NCBI RefSeq assembly: GCF_001718315.1 | Contig: NZ_CP013362.1 | Coordinates: 1,302,001 to 1,366,000, forward strand | Direction: 5' to 3' | DNA length: 64,000 nucleotides | Source: Burkholderia diffusa | GTDB taxonomy: Bacteria > Pseudomonadota > Gammaproteobacteria > Burkholderiales > Burkholderiaceae | Part shown: piece after piece, positions 24,735 through 34,019 of the stretch | How positions within the stretch are numbered: position 1 is the stretch's first letter | Layout of the letters: each line of letters starts with the position of its first letter | Position numbers and translations under genes: made by a program | Notes under the pieces: generated by a model | Databases searched by the model: none | Told to the model about the DNA's origin: nothing | The model's input: only the letters and a program-made list of their open reading frames with translations

Positions 24735-25572
24735 GTCAAATCATGGGTTTGCGGCTGCTGTAGTGGCTGATCTCCCGTGCATCAATTTCCATGTAGAAGC
24801 CGTGTAGGCATATCGCCGTGTCGGCGAGGCTCGTCATCCGTCGCATATTCGCGAGGCTTCGCGAGCGTCAGCCAGCGACGCATTGATCCGGGTGAAGAGC
24901 GATGTCGGCCAGGTTGCCACGGGCACACATCATCCACCCATGCTATTGCGTTGTGGGACGGTATCGGCAACGTTCATGCATCGAATGGCTTCCGTAACGC
25001 CGCCGCCAGTTGATTGCTGACGTACACGCGCGAGCGCATGATACAGGTCGATGCGCTCGAATTCACCACTGCTGCGGAAGGAGCGGTACGCAACGGCGCA
25101 GTCGAGTCGAAGAGCCGTTCGCGATCAGCGTGGATGGCTGGAGGGGAAGCGTTCAAGAATAATCCGTACGCTGCAGATCGGATTCCTGATGACTTGCTCG
25201 TATCTCCGGAACAGCAGGACATCGTGCCTTGCGCGGCGCGTATCTGTATCGACCGACGTCGACCAACCCTCGCCTTCCCCTGCCGCCATCGTCCTCGGTT
25301 TGCAGTCGGGGCGACTCTCCATTGTCGTTTTAGAACGACCGTGCTAAATTTCCCGCCGGCACTTGCAGTCACCGACCCAATCATCCGGTTCCGGCAACCG
25401 GCGCCAATATGTGCGCCGGCGCCGCCCGACAGGAGACAGACGTGATGGAGCATGCATCGATCGCGCGCCCGTGGATCGACCGGGTCACGCAGGACCGGGT
25501 CACGAAACACCATGTCGCGCAGGAGCGCCCGCGAGCGCCGCACGGCGTGCGGGCCGCGTGGAGGGCGTCGCG
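24735..25572. other. Gene-poor stretch right of the island
   Basis: About 840 bp beyond the right attachment site has only overlapping open frames without ribosome sites or recognisable domains. The longest plus-strand one covers 25014-25445 and starts with an unconvincing ATG context. It may be the remains of earlier insertions at the same tRNA, or a long leader of the acyl-CoA dehydrogenase gene. Confidence 0.45.
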
Positions 25573-27402
25573 ATGAGCCTGCTGATATCGCGACGCGATC
25601 TCGCATTTCTGCTGTACGACTGGCTCGACGCGGATGCGCTCGCCGCGCTGCCTCGCTATGCGGAGCACAGCCGCGAGACGTTCGATGCGGTGCTCGACAC
25701 CAGCGAGCGGATCGCGGCCGACCTATTCGCACCGCATGCGGCGCGCGGCGACCGCGAGGAGCCGCGTTTCGACGGCGAGCGCGTGACGCTGATTCCCGAG
25801 GTCAAGCCGGCGGTGCGGGCCTTCGCCGACGCCGGCCTGATCGCCGCGGGCCAGGACGAAGCATTCGGCGGGATGCGGCTGCCGAAACTCGTCGAAGCCG
25901 CATCGTTCCTGTTCTTCCAGGCCGCGAACATCGCGACCGCCGCGTATCCGTTCCTCACCGTCGCGAACGCGAACCTGTTGCTCACGCACGGCAGCCCCGC
26001 GCAGATCGACGCGTTCGCGCGTCCCGAGCTGGAAGGCCGCTTCTTCGGCACGATGTGCCTGTCCGAGCCGCAAGCCGGTTCATCGCTGTCGGACATCGTC
26101 ACGCGTGCCGACTTCGAATGCGCGTCGCCGCTCGGCCCGCGCTATCGAATCACCGGCAACAAGATGTGGATTTCGGGTGGCGAGCACGAACTGGCGGAGA
26201 ACATCGTTCACCTCGTGCTCGCGAAGATTCCCGACGAGCATGGGCGGCTGCTGCCCGGCACGCGCGGCATCTCGCTGTTCATCGTCCCCAGGTATCTGCC
26301 GGCCGACAACGGCGCTGCGCGCGGCGAGCACAACGACGTGGTGCTCGCCGGCCTGAATCACAAGATGGGCTATCGCGGCACGACCAACTGCCTGCTGAAC
26401 TTCGGCGAAGGCACGCGCCATCGTCCGCTGGGGCGGGCTGGTGCAATCGGCTATCTGGTCGGCGAGCCCAATCACGGCCTCGCTTACATGTTCCACATGA
26501 TGAACGAGGCGCGCATCGGCGTTGGCGCGGGCGCGGTGGCGCTCGGCTACACCGGTTACCTGCACGCCCTCGACTATGCGCGCAACCGGCCGCAAGGGCG
26601 TGCGCTCGGACCGGCCGGCAAGGACGCGGCGGCGCCGCAGGCGCCGATCATCGCGCACCCCGACGTGCGACGCATGCTGCTCGCGCAGAAGGCCTACGTC
26701 GAAGGCGGCCTCGCGCTGATCCTGTATTGCGCGCGGCTCGTCGACGAAGCGCGCGCGCACGGCGATGCGGCGGTGCGCGCCGAGGCCGTACGCCTGCTCG
26801 ACATTCTGACGCCGATCGCGAAGAGCTGGCCGTCGCAGTGGTGTCTCGCGGCCAACGATCTCGCGATCCAGGTGCACGGCGGCTATGGGTACACGCGCGA
26901 CTATCCGGTCGAGCGGCTCTATCGCGACAATCGTCTGAATCCGATCCACGAAGGCACGCACGGCATCCAGGCGCTCGACCTGCTGGGTCGCAAGATCGGC
27001 CAGGACGACGGCGCGCTGTTGCGTACGCTCGATGCTCGCATCGATGCGACGGTCCAACGCGCACGGGCGGCGGAGGGCGACACGCGCATGCATGCCGATG
27101 CGCTGGCGCCGCGCTGGGCGAGGCTTGTCGACGTCACGCGCGCACTGGCCGCGCTCGGCGATCCGCAGGTGCGGCTCGCGAACGCGAGCGTCTATCTGGA
27201 GGCGTTCGGCCATCTGGTTGTCGCGTGGCTGTGGCTCGACGTGACGCTCGCCGCGCAAGGACGCGATGACGATTTCCACGATGGCAAGCGAGCTGCCGCG
27301 CGGTATTTCTTTCGCTGGGAGTTGCCGAAGGTGGATGCGCAACTCGACCTGCTGGGGAGCGTCGATACGACGACGCTCGACATGCGCGATGCGTGGTTCT
27401 GA
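25573..27402 (+). CDS. Acyl-CoA dehydrogenase (FAD)
   Basis: The enzyme oxidises an acyl-CoA to the enoyl-CoA with FAD. At 609 residues it belongs to the long subgroup (FadE/DmdC-like) with an extra C-terminal helical domain. Visible parts are the N-terminal helical domain, MCLSEPQAGSSLSD (FAD/substrate strand), NKMWISGGEHEL, the arginine-rich QVHGGYGYTRDYPVER, and the catalytic Glu region NPIHEGTHGIQALDLLG. ATG 25573 follows GGAGGG. It is followed 126 bases on by a quinone oxidoreductase gene, likely co-transcribed. Confidence 0.9.
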   Translation: MSLLISRRDLAFLLYDWLDADALAALPRYAEHSRETFDAVLDTSERIAADLFAPHAARGDREEPRFDGERVTLIPEVKPAVRAFADAGLIAAGQDEAFGGMRLPKLVEAASFLFFQAANIATAAYPFLTVANANLLLTHGSPAQIDAFARPELEGRFFGTMCLSEPQAGSSLSDIVTRADFECASPLGPRYRITGNKMWISGGEHELAENIVHLVLAKIPDEHGRLLPGTRGISLFIVPRYLPADNGAARGEHNDVVLAGLNHKMGYRGTTNCLLNFGEGTRHRPLGRAGAIGYLVGEPNHGLAYMFHMMNEARIGVGAGAVALGYTGYLHALDYARNRPQGRALGPAGKDAAAPQAPIIAHPDVRRMLLAQKAYVEGGLALILYCARLVDEARAHGDAAVRAEAVRLLDILTPIAKSWPSQWCLAANDLAIQVHGGYGYTRDYPVERLYRDNRLNPIHEGTHGIQALDLLGRKIGQDDGALLRTLDARIDATVQRARAAEGDTRMHADALAPRWARLVDVTRALAALGDPQVRLANASVYLEAFGHLVVAWLWLDVTLAAQGRDDDFHDGKRAAARYFFRWELPKVDAQLDLLGSVDTTTLDMRDAWF

Positions 27403-27528
27403 GCGTCGGGCCGCACGGATGACGGTGTCGCGGTGCCGGCCATCTGGCCGGCGACGCATACCTTTCGCGCGGGCGCGTCCCGCTGCCGTATCGATGCGCG
27501 GCGATGTCGCGCAAGGAGAATGGAGAGC

Positions 27529-28509
27529 ATGAAAGCCCTGTTGTGTACTGCATTCGGCCCGATCGACCGCTTGCGTATCGAGGATGTCGCGATTCCCGAA
27601 CCGGCCGCCGGTCAGGTGCGGATTCGCGTGAAGGCGGCATCGCTCAATTTCCCCGATGCGCTGATCGTCCAGGGGCTGTATCAGGTGAAGCCGGCGCTGC
27701 CGTTCTCTCCCGGCGCGGAATTCGCCGGCGTGATCGACGCGGTCGGCGATGGCGTGAGCGCCTGGCGGCCGGGCGACGAGGTGGTCGCGTTCACCGGCCA
27801 CGGCGGCTTCGCCGGGCAGTGCGTGGCCGATGTGCACCAGATCGCGGCGCTGCCGCCGGGGATGTCGTTCGAGCAGGGCGCGGCGCTCGTGCTGGCCTAC
27901 GGCACGTCGCTGCATGCGCTGCAGCAGCGTGCGCGCCTGCAGCAGGGCGAGACACTGCTGGTGCTGGGCGCGGCCGGCGGAGTCGGGCTCGCCGCGATCG
28001 AGATCGCGAAGGCGCTGGGCGCGCGCGTGATCGCGGCCGCGTCGAGCGCGGACAAACTGGCGCTGTGCCGCGAAGCCGGCGCCGACGACACGATCGACTA
28101 CTCGACCGAGGACCTGCGGCGCCGCGTCGACGAACTGACCGGCGGACGCGGCGCGGACGTCGTCTACGAGCCGGTCGGCGGTGCGTACAGCGAGGCGGCG
28201 CTGCGCGCGACCGCGTGGCGCGGCCGGTTCCTCGTGGTCGGATTTGCAGCCGGCGAAATTCCGAAGATCGCGCTGAACCTTGCACTGCTGAAGGAGCGCG
28301 ACATTCTGGGCGTGTTCTGGGGCGACGCGGTGCGGCGCGACCCCGCGCAGCATGCGGCGAACATGCGCCAGCTCGCGCAATGGTTCGCGGCCGGCAAGGT
28401 GCGGCCCGCGATCACCGAGCGCGTGCCGCTCGCGGGCGCGGCCGACGCGATTGCGCGCATGGCGAACCGGCAGGTCAAGGGCAAGGTCGTCATCCTGCCG
28501 GATGCTTGA
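27529..28509 (+). CDS. NADPH:quinone oxidoreductase, zinc-free MDR family
   Basis: A medium-chain dehydrogenase/reductase of 326 residues, predicted to reduce quinones or enoyl compounds with NADPH. The N-terminal GroES-like domain is followed by the Rossmann fold AAGGVGLAAIEIAKALGA near residue 145 and the cofactor-selecting AAASSADK. No Zn-binding Cys cluster is seen, as in QorA-type proteins. Two ribosome sites (AGGAGA, GGAGAG) precede ATG 27529. Its neighbours, an acyl-CoA dehydrogenase and a SnoaL-like protein, suggest a small catabolic operon. Confidence 0.88.
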   Translation: MKALLCTAFGPIDRLRIEDVAIPEPAAGQVRIRVKAASLNFPDALIVQGLYQVKPALPFSPGAEFAGVIDAVGDGVSAWRPGDEVVAFTGHGGFAGQCVADVHQIAALPPGMSFEQGAALVLAYGTSLHALQQRARLQQGETLLVLGAAGGVGLAAIEIAKALGARVIAAASSADKLALCREAGADDTIDYSTEDLRRRVDELTGGRGADVVYEPVGGAYSEAALRATAWRGRFLVVGFAAGEIPKIALNLALLKERDILGVFWGDAVRRDPAQHAANMRQLAQWFAAGKVRPAITERVPLAGAADAIARMANRQVKGKVVILPDA

Positions 28510-28598
28510 TCGCGCCGTGCCGGACGATGCGAAGGGGGCCGATTCGGCGCCGCCTTCGGTCGAGCATCCTTTGTGTGACGTCACCGGAGTCGTTGAGT

Positions 28599-29036
28599 AT
28601 GCAACCTTTATCGAATGTGCAGCCCGCCGTTGCGAAATCGCTCACGGCCTGGCACGCAATGCTCGAGCGCAAGGATTTCAGCGAGCTCGACACGATCGTC
28701 CATCCGGACGCCGTGTTCCGCTCGCCGATGGCGTTCAAGCCGTACGGACCGGCGCCCGCGCTGCTGCTGGCGCTGCGCACGGTGCTCACGATCCTCGAGA
28801 ACTTCGAATATCACCGCGCGTTCGCCGATGACGACGGCACGAGCGTCGTGCTGGAATTCAGTGCAACGGTCGGCGACAAGCGGCTGAAGGGGATCGACAT
28901 GATCCGCTTCGACACCGACGGACGGATCGTCGAATTCGAGGTGATGATCCGTCCGTTCAATGCGCTGCAGGCGCTCGGCGCGGAAATGGGCGCGCGGCTC
29001 GGGCAGCAGTTGCCGGCGTTCAAGGTTGGCGGGTAA
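28599..29036 (+). CDS. SnoaL/NTF2-like protein
   Basis: A 145-residue cone-shaped NTF2/SnoaL-fold protein. It begins with the helix SLTAWHAMLERKDFSELD, then has HPDAVFRSPMAFKPY, and ends with DTDGRIVEFEVMIRPFNALQAL, the usual last strand of the fold. Such proteins bind or isomerise small hydrophobic ligands; no catalytic residue is assigned here. It lies 89 bases after the quinone oxidoreductase on the same strand. Confidence 0.8.
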   Translation: MQPLSNVQPAVAKSLTAWHAMLERKDFSELDTIVHPDAVFRSPMAFKPYGPAPALLLALRTVLTILENFEYHRAFADDDGTSVVLEFSATVGDKRLKGIDMIRFDTDGRIVEFEVMIRPFNALQALGAEMGARLGQQLPAFKVGG

Positions 29037-29061
29037 GCGGGCGGTACCGCCCCGCCTGCGT

Positions 29062-30432
29062 TCATCGGCGCAATGAAGTCGATGACGAGTGGCCGGCACG
29101 ACCGTGCGCTGCGTTTGCCGGCGCGTCGTCGAGAAAATCCTGCAACGCCCGCGCCGGCAGAGAAATCACGAAGCGTGCGCCGCCGAGCGGCGAATCCTCG
29201 AGTCGCACGTCACCGCCGTGCACGAGCGCGACGCGCCGCACGATCGCAAGCCCGAGCCCGAACCCGCCGGTTTGCCGGTCGCGGCTCGAATCGAGCCGCT
29301 GGAACGGTTCGAATACGCGCGCGCGATCGGCGACCGGAATGCCGGGGCCGTCATCGTCGACGCTCAGCACGAGCGCGCCGCACGCATCGTGCGTTGCGGA
29401 CAGCAGGACCGTGCGCGACGCATAACGTGCGCCATTGCGGATCAGGTTCAACAGGGCACGTGCGACAAGCTTCGGATCGCACACGTGGGTGGCGGGCGCG
29501 CCCGTCGTCGACACGCCGAGCGTGAGACCACTGTCGGCGATGTCGTTCGCGACATTGCCGGCCACACTGTCGATCAGCGCGTCGACGACGACGTCCATCG
29601 GCGCGATCTCGCTTGCGCCTTGTTCGAGGCGCCCGATCGTCAGCAGTTCGGTTACCAGATCGTCCAGTTCGCGCACGTCGCGCCGAAGTTCGTCACGGCG
29701 TTCGCGCATCCGGCCGCTCTCGTCGGATTCGGCGAGCAGCGCGAGCCCGAATTCGAGCCGCGCGAGCGGCGTCTTCAGCTCGTGCGAGATTCCGTGCATC
29801 ATCTCGCGCTGCTGTTTGATCGACGCCTCGATCCGCTCGGCCATGTCGTTGAACTGCTGCGACAGTTCGTAGATGTTCGATCGCCCGGACAGCTGCACGC
29901 GCGTCGACAGGTCGCCCGCGCCGAACGCGTGCGCGGCGGCCTGCAACCGGCGTAGATCGCGCCAGTGATACGAGATCCACAGCACGACGGCGAACAGCGC
30001 GGCGAGTGCGAGCAGCAGGTATGCGTAGATCTTGATGTCGAGATCGGCTGCCTCGGTCGGTCGCGCGTGCAGCACGGACCCGTCCGCGAGCGGCATGTAG
30101 TAATCCCTGGCGTCGTAGCTGATAGCGATCCTGCCCGCGTCGAGATCGCGCAGCGGCGCGCCGCTCAACTGAGCGCGGGCGTCGGCCATCGTCACGAAGC
30201 CGAATCCTTCGTTGCCGTGCTTCGCGAGTTCGCGCAGCGCGAGCATGCGTTGCGCGCCGGGATGACGCTCCAGGTAATCGTTCAGGACGAACGCGTAGGT
30301 CGTCAGCGAATCGCGCTGCGCCTGCGCGACGCGATCGTAGAAGATCCGGTCGAACGAAAACTGGATGAACGCAATCGATCCTGCGACACACAGGATCACG
30401 ATGAGGTACAGCCTGATCAACGGACGCAGCAT
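29062..30432 (-). CDS. RstB-like sensor histidine kinase
   Basis: An inner-membrane kinase of 456 residues. It has two membrane segments (about 5-25 and 135-154) around a periplasmic sensor of about 110 residues, HAMP (about 155-205), and HisKA with His217 in HGISHELKTP. The ATPase domain has NLIRNGARYA, DDDGPGIP and GFGLGLAIV. The periplasmic size and short N-terminus resemble RstB. The start ATG directly follows the regulator's stop (TAAATG), so the two are translationally coupled. The signal is unknown. Confidence 0.9.
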   Translation of the reverse strand: MLRPLIRLYLIVILCVAGSIAFIQFSFDRIFYDRVAQAQRDSLTTYAFVLNDYLERHPGAQRMLALRELAKHGNEGFGFVTMADARAQLSGAPLRDLDAGRIAISYDARDYYMPLADGSVLHARPTEAADLDIKIYAYLLLALAALFAVVLWISYHWRDLRRLQAAAHAFGAGDLSTRVQLSGRSNIYELSQQFNDMAERIEASIKQQREMMHGISHELKTPLARLEFGLALLAESDESGRMRERRDELRRDVRELDDLVTELLTIGRLEQGASEIAPMDVVVDALIDSVAGNVANDIADSGLTLGVSTTGAPATHVCDPKLVARALLNLIRNGARYASRTVLLSATHDACGALVLSVDDDGPGIPVADRARVFEPFQRLDSSRDRQTGGFGLGLAIVRRVALVHGGDVRLEDSPLGGARFVISLPARALQDFLDDAPANAAHGRAGHSSSTSLRR

Positions 30433-31158
30433 TTATTCGTCCCACGCGGAAGGGCTGAACAGGTAGCCGCGGCCCCAGATCGTCTTGATCTTGTGCGGCT
30501 CCGACGACGCATCCTCGAAGCGGCGGCGCAGCTTCGAGATGCCGGAATCGACCGAGCGGTCGAGCCCGTCGAATTCGATTCCGCGCAACTGCTTCAGGAT
30601 GTCGTCGCGACTCAGCACGGTGCCGGCCGCGCGCGCGAGAATCAGCAGCAGGTTGAACTCGGCCGTTTTCAGATCGACAAGCTCGCCGCGCCATGTGACG
30701 GTGCGGTTCGGCGGCGAGATCGTCAGTTCTCCGAATACCAGCGCTTCGGGCGCGGCAGCCGGTGTGTTCGTCGCAACCGGTTGCGCGCGGCGCAGCAGCG
30801 CGCGGGCGCGCGCCACCAGCACACGCGGCTCGATCGGCTTCGTCACGTAGTCGTCGGCGCCGGTTTCGAGGCCAGCGACCTGATCGTAGACATCCGCGCG
30901 CGCGGTGAGAATCAACACGGGGACATTGGTGAACGCGCGAATGCGCCGGCACACTTCCATCCCGTCGAGGTTCGGCAGCATCAGGTCAAGGATCACGAGC
31001 GCAGGACGGTGCTCACGCACTGCCGCGACGGCCAGGTCGCCACGCCGCACGACCTTCACGGCGAATTCGTAGTTGTCGAGGTATTCGCGCACGAGCTGCG
31101 CCAGGCGGTCGTCGTCCTCGATCAGCAGTACACGATATTTGAGCGGATTGTTGTACAT
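30433..31158 (-). CDS. RstA-like OmpR-family response regulator
   Basis: A 241-residue regulator. Its receiver domain has the acidic pocket LLIEDDD, the phospho-acceptor Asp58 in LVILDLMLP and Lys in VTKP. The winged-helix effector domain ends IKTIWGRGYLFSP. GAGGAG precedes ATG 31158. It is transcribed with the kinase and divergent from the MipA/OmpV gene; three to four DNA repeats with 10-bp phasing lie between and are its likely binding site. Confidence 0.92.
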   Translation of the reverse strand: MYNNPLKYRVLLIEDDDRLAQLVREYLDNYEFAVKVVRRGDLAVAAVREHRPALVILDLMLPNLDGMEVCRRIRAFTNVPVLILTARADVYDQVAGLETGADDYVTKPIEPRVLVARARALLRRAQPVATNTPAAAPEALVFGELTISPPNRTVTWRGELVDLKTAEFNLLLILARAAGTVLSRDDILKQLRGIEFDGLDRSVDSGISKLRRRFEDASSEPHKIKTIWGRGYLFSPSAWDE

Positions 31159-31260
31159 GGTCTCCTCGATGCGCACGCGTCATCCCGCATTCCGGCTCGC
31201 GGGCGCGCGGCGCGGCACGCGAATTCTATCCGGCGTTCCGGCGGTTCGGGGAGTGGGGCG

Positions 31261-31297
31261 ACAATCGGGAACAATCGAACACAATTGGGTACAGATT
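31261..31297. promoter_or_regulatory. 10-bp-phased ACAATCG repeats, probable OmpR-type operator
   Basis: ACAATCG at 31261 and 31271, ACAATTG at 31281 and ACAGATT at 31291 form direct repeats exactly one helical turn apart. They lie between the response-regulator gene and the divergent MipA/OmpV gene. OmpR-family regulators bind such tandem half-sites. The binder is inferred from position. Confidence 0.6.
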
Positions 31298-31370
31298 CCC
31301 CGCAGATCCGGACAGTCCCGGCGCACGGCGGCACCTAGACTTCGGGCTCCGTCACTCTTACTTCAACATT

Positions 31371-32150
31371 GTGCGTCCAACCCTTCGCTGCTTTCGTTAT
31401 TGCGTGCCGCTTGTCGGCCTGACCGTTGCCGCCGCCGCCCATGCGGAAAACCAGTATTCGCTTTCGCTCGGCGGCGGGTTCGCGCCGCGCTATCAGGGAA
31501 GCAACCAGTATCGCGGCGTCGTCGCGCCGGGGTTTTCCGCGACATTCGGCAACGGCTTCTTCATCGACAGCAGCACGGGCGCCGGCTATCGGCTGGATCT
31601 TCCGCACGGCGCGTTTGTGTCGGCTGCGGTGAACTACGACCCCGGCCGCGCCGACACAAACCGCGTCGACCTGCCCGGTTCGGATTACCTGAAGGGGATG
31701 GGCCGGATCCCGGGCTCGGTGCTCGTCGGCCTGCAGGCCGGGGTGACACTGTTCGATGCGGCCGAACTGAGCGTGACGGTCGACACCCCGGTGACGCATA
31801 CGTCGCGCGGCGTGTCGGGCCATGTCGACCTTGCGGTGCCGGTGTTCAAGACCGCGCGGCACGAGATCGTCGTGACGGGCAGCGTGCATGCCGGGACCGG
31901 ACGCTACACGCAGACGTTCTATGGCGTGACCGACGCGCAGTCGATGGCGAGCCGCTTCCAGCCGTATTCGACGCGCGGCGGGATCGACAGCGCGACGATG
32001 TCGGTCGCATGGAACTGGAACCTGTCGCGACACTGGTCGGTGGTCGCGACCGGTGGCGTGACGCGGCTGCTTGGGCGCTATGGCGACAGCCCGATCGTCC
32101 AGTCGCGTAGCAACTACTACGGGATGGCCGGCGCGACCTACAAGTTTTGA
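31371..32150 (+). CDS. MipA/OmpV family outer-membrane protein
   Basis: A 259-residue protein with a signal peptide (about 1-25, ending AAAHA) and an amphipathic beta-strand pattern that ends in the aromatic YYGMAGATYKF typical of outer-membrane barrels. The N-terminal mature part, LGGGFAPRYQGSNQYRG, is a family hallmark. MipA links murein enzymes in E. coli; others act as porin-like or antibiotic-uptake proteins. The start is GTG at 31371 without a clear ribosome site. It is divergent from the RstAB-like pair and probably controlled by it. Confidence 0.85.
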   Translation: MRPTLRCFRYCVPLVGLTVAAAAHAENQYSLSLGGGFAPRYQGSNQYRGVVAPGFSATFGNGFFIDSSTGAGYRLDLPHGAFVSAAVNYDPGRADTNRVDLPGSDYLKGMGRIPGSVLVGLQAGVTLFDAAELSVTVDTPVTHTSRGVSGHVDLAVPVFKTARHEIVVTGSVHAGTGRYTQTFYGVTDAQSMASRFQPYSTRGGIDSATMSVAWNWNLSRHWSVVATGGVTRLLGRYGDSPIVQSRSNYYGMAGATYKF

Positions 32151-32423
32151 ACGGGCTGCCGCCGCGCGCATGCCGGACATGACGCGCCGATGTCGGGCCG
32201 TTGCCGCGAACCGCGTGCGGTAACATGCTGGCGGGTCCGGCATTGCGTCGGGTCTGCGACGCCGGTGCGCGGAAACGACTCGGCCGCGTCGTGCAATGCC
32301 GCCATTCGCCGGCAGCCATCCGTCGGGATATGGCCAGCGGCGCGCGGCGCCGATCATGCATGCGATAACCGGCCTGGCTCGAATGCCGCACATGAATCGC
32401 CGGGCCGCGACAGGGAGAAACCG

Positions 32424-32759
32424 ATGAAGAGAACGATCGCGATGCTCGTGGCACTCGTTGCGAGCGCAACCTTTGCAGGATGTGCGGACATGAAAACGAA
32501 GCACCCGAACGCCACCGCCGGCGGCGCGGTAATGAATCCTGCGCCGTCAGGGGCCGCGGCTGCGTGCAAGGCAGACGCGGCCCCTGACGATGCGCTGATC
32601 GGCAGGACCGAGGCCGATGCGGCCGCGCTGCTCGACGGCTGCCTGTGGCGCGTGCTCGAACGTGACGGCAAATCGTTGCCGGGCACGATGGACTACCGCG
32701 CGGAGCGCCGCGACCTGGGCATTCGCGACGGCAAGGTGATCTGGGTGCGGCGCGGGTGA
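32424..32759 (+). CDS. Lipoprotein with I78-type peptidase-inhibitor domain
   Basis: A 111-residue protein with a lipoprotein signal (lipobox FAGC). After an Ala/Pro-rich linker comes a domain of about 60 residues resembling the I78 inhibitor family: LIGRTEADAAALL, the central WRVLERDG, GTMDYRAERRDL, and the ending GKVIWVRRG. I78 proteins inhibit serine proteases such as elastase or subtilisin. Two Cys (KADA-side Cys and DGCLW) may form a disulfide. GGGAGA precedes ATG 32424. Confidence 0.75.
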   Translation: MKRTIAMLVALVASATFAGCADMKTKHPNATAGGAVMNPAPSGAAAACKADAAPDDALIGRTEADAAALLDGCLWRVLERDGKSLPGTMDYRAERRDLGIRDGKVIWVRRG

Positions 32760-32780
32760 TGCGGCGGGCCGGCGCGTGGG

Positions 32781-34019
32781 TTACTTCGAGATATACCAGA
32801 GCGCGTCGGTGCTGACGCGCGCAGCCGGCTTCGTCGCCGCTGGCGCCTGAGGCGTCGCGACGGGGGGCGGTGTGTTCGACGTCACTGCAGTGGGCCACGT
32901 CGCTGGCGTCTGCGACGTGGTCGACGCCGTCGAGGTGGTTGCCGTACTCGACGAGGTCGCCGCCGAACCCGACGTCGACGCCGTATCGATATACCAGAGC
33001 GCATCGGACGATGTGGTGCGCTTGGCCGACGCATTGGCCGTGTGCTTCACCGCCGGCGCCGTGGCAGCCGATGCCGCCGCCCCCGAACGCTGCGTTGCCG
33101 CTGTTGTCGCCGTTCCTCCCTGCGCAGTTGCCCCCGCCGCGCCGTGCTGCGCGCGCGCCTCGAACGGTCCGAGCTGGAAGATTAACGTTTGCGCGGGACG
33201 CGTCAGAACGGCATACGGAAACTGCAGCTCCCACGACATCAGCACGCGGCCCGACGACGTCTCGGTGAAGATCGCCGGCACGTGCTTCATGTCGCTGAAT
33301 TGCACGTAGATTCGCGCGCCGTCGTCAAACACCTGGGTCGGCCTGGCCTGGTCCGCACCGGTGACCGTCCAGCCGAAGTTGTACGTGCCGGCCGGGCCGG
33401 CGGGCCCGCCTTGCGGCTGCGGCGGGGGGGCGGCTGGCGCAAGCGTGCGGGCACGCGCGACCGGCGGCGCCGACACGCTCAGGCTGGCGAACGGGTTGTA
33501 CGCCTGCACCTGCTGCGGCGGCGTGAAGGAGGGTGGCAGGATGGGCATGGGAGTATCTGGCGAATCCGGCATGGTCCGGATTGCATCATAGACCTTGCGG
33601 GCATACGCGAGGCGCTTGTCGGGCGATGCTGAGTTGTACGCGCCGATCGCGTTCCAGTTCGCACCGAGCTGGCGGATGTTCTGCGACAGGATCCACGCGC
33701 CGACATACGCGTTGGTGCACGCATCGAACAGGCTTTCACGCGAGATGCCCTCGCGCGCGAGTGTCGGCAGCCAGGTGCTGTTGATCTGCATCAGCCCGAT
33801 GTCGACGGTGCCGTTTGTGTTGGTGTTGATGGCGTTCGGGTTCATTCCCGATTCGACCTGCGCGATGCCGCGCAGCAGGCTCACGCTCACTTTCTGGAAC
33901 GTGGCCGCGTCGTCGAGGCAGTCGGCCCGCGCGAATCCGTGCAGCGCACACGACAGTGCGATCGTCGCGACGATCTTCGGCGTGGCTTGGCTGATCGAAC
34001 GGGCAGTCTTACGCGGCAT
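32781..34019 (-). CDS. Lytic transglycosylase with VirB9-like C-terminal region
   Basis: A 412-residue exported protein. It has a signal peptide (about 1-32) and an SLT/VirB1-like domain (about 34-155) with catalytic Glu56 in AQVESGMNP, then GLMQINSTWLP and IGAYNS. A Pro-rich linker follows, then a segment (about 213-275) resembling VirB9/TrbG/CagX (PTQVFDDGARIYVQF). The last 100 residues are low-complexity Thr/Ser/Ala and hold two copies of DALWYI, one at the very C-terminus. The two-domain make-up is unusual; no type IV secretion genes are adjacent. Likely a cell-wall enzyme for a secretion or pilus system. Confidence 0.8.
   Translation of the reverse strand: MPRKTARSISQATPKIVATIALSCALHGFARADCLDDAATFQKVSVSLLRGIAQVESGMNPNAINTNTNGTVDIGLMQINSTWLPTLAREGISRESLFDACTNAYVGAWILSQNIRQLGANWNAIGAYNSASPDKRLAYARKVYDAIRTMPDSPDTPMPILPPSFTPPQQVQAYNPFASLSVSAPPVARARTLAPAAPPPQPQGGPAGPAGTYNFGWTVTGADQARPTQVFDDGARIYVQFSDMKHVPAIFTETSSGRVLMSWELQFPYAVLTRPAQTLIFQLGPFEARAQHGAAGATAQGGTATTAATQRSGAAASAATAPAVKHTANASAKRTTSSDALWYIDTASTSGSAATSSSTATTSTASTTSQTPATWPTAVTSNTPPPVATPQAPAATKPAARVSTDALWYISK

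Noticed and set aside
25014..25445. Plus-strand frame between island and acyl-CoA dehydrogenase
   Set aside because: No ribosome site or domain; a short stretch looks protein-like but is not enough to call a gene or pseudogene.
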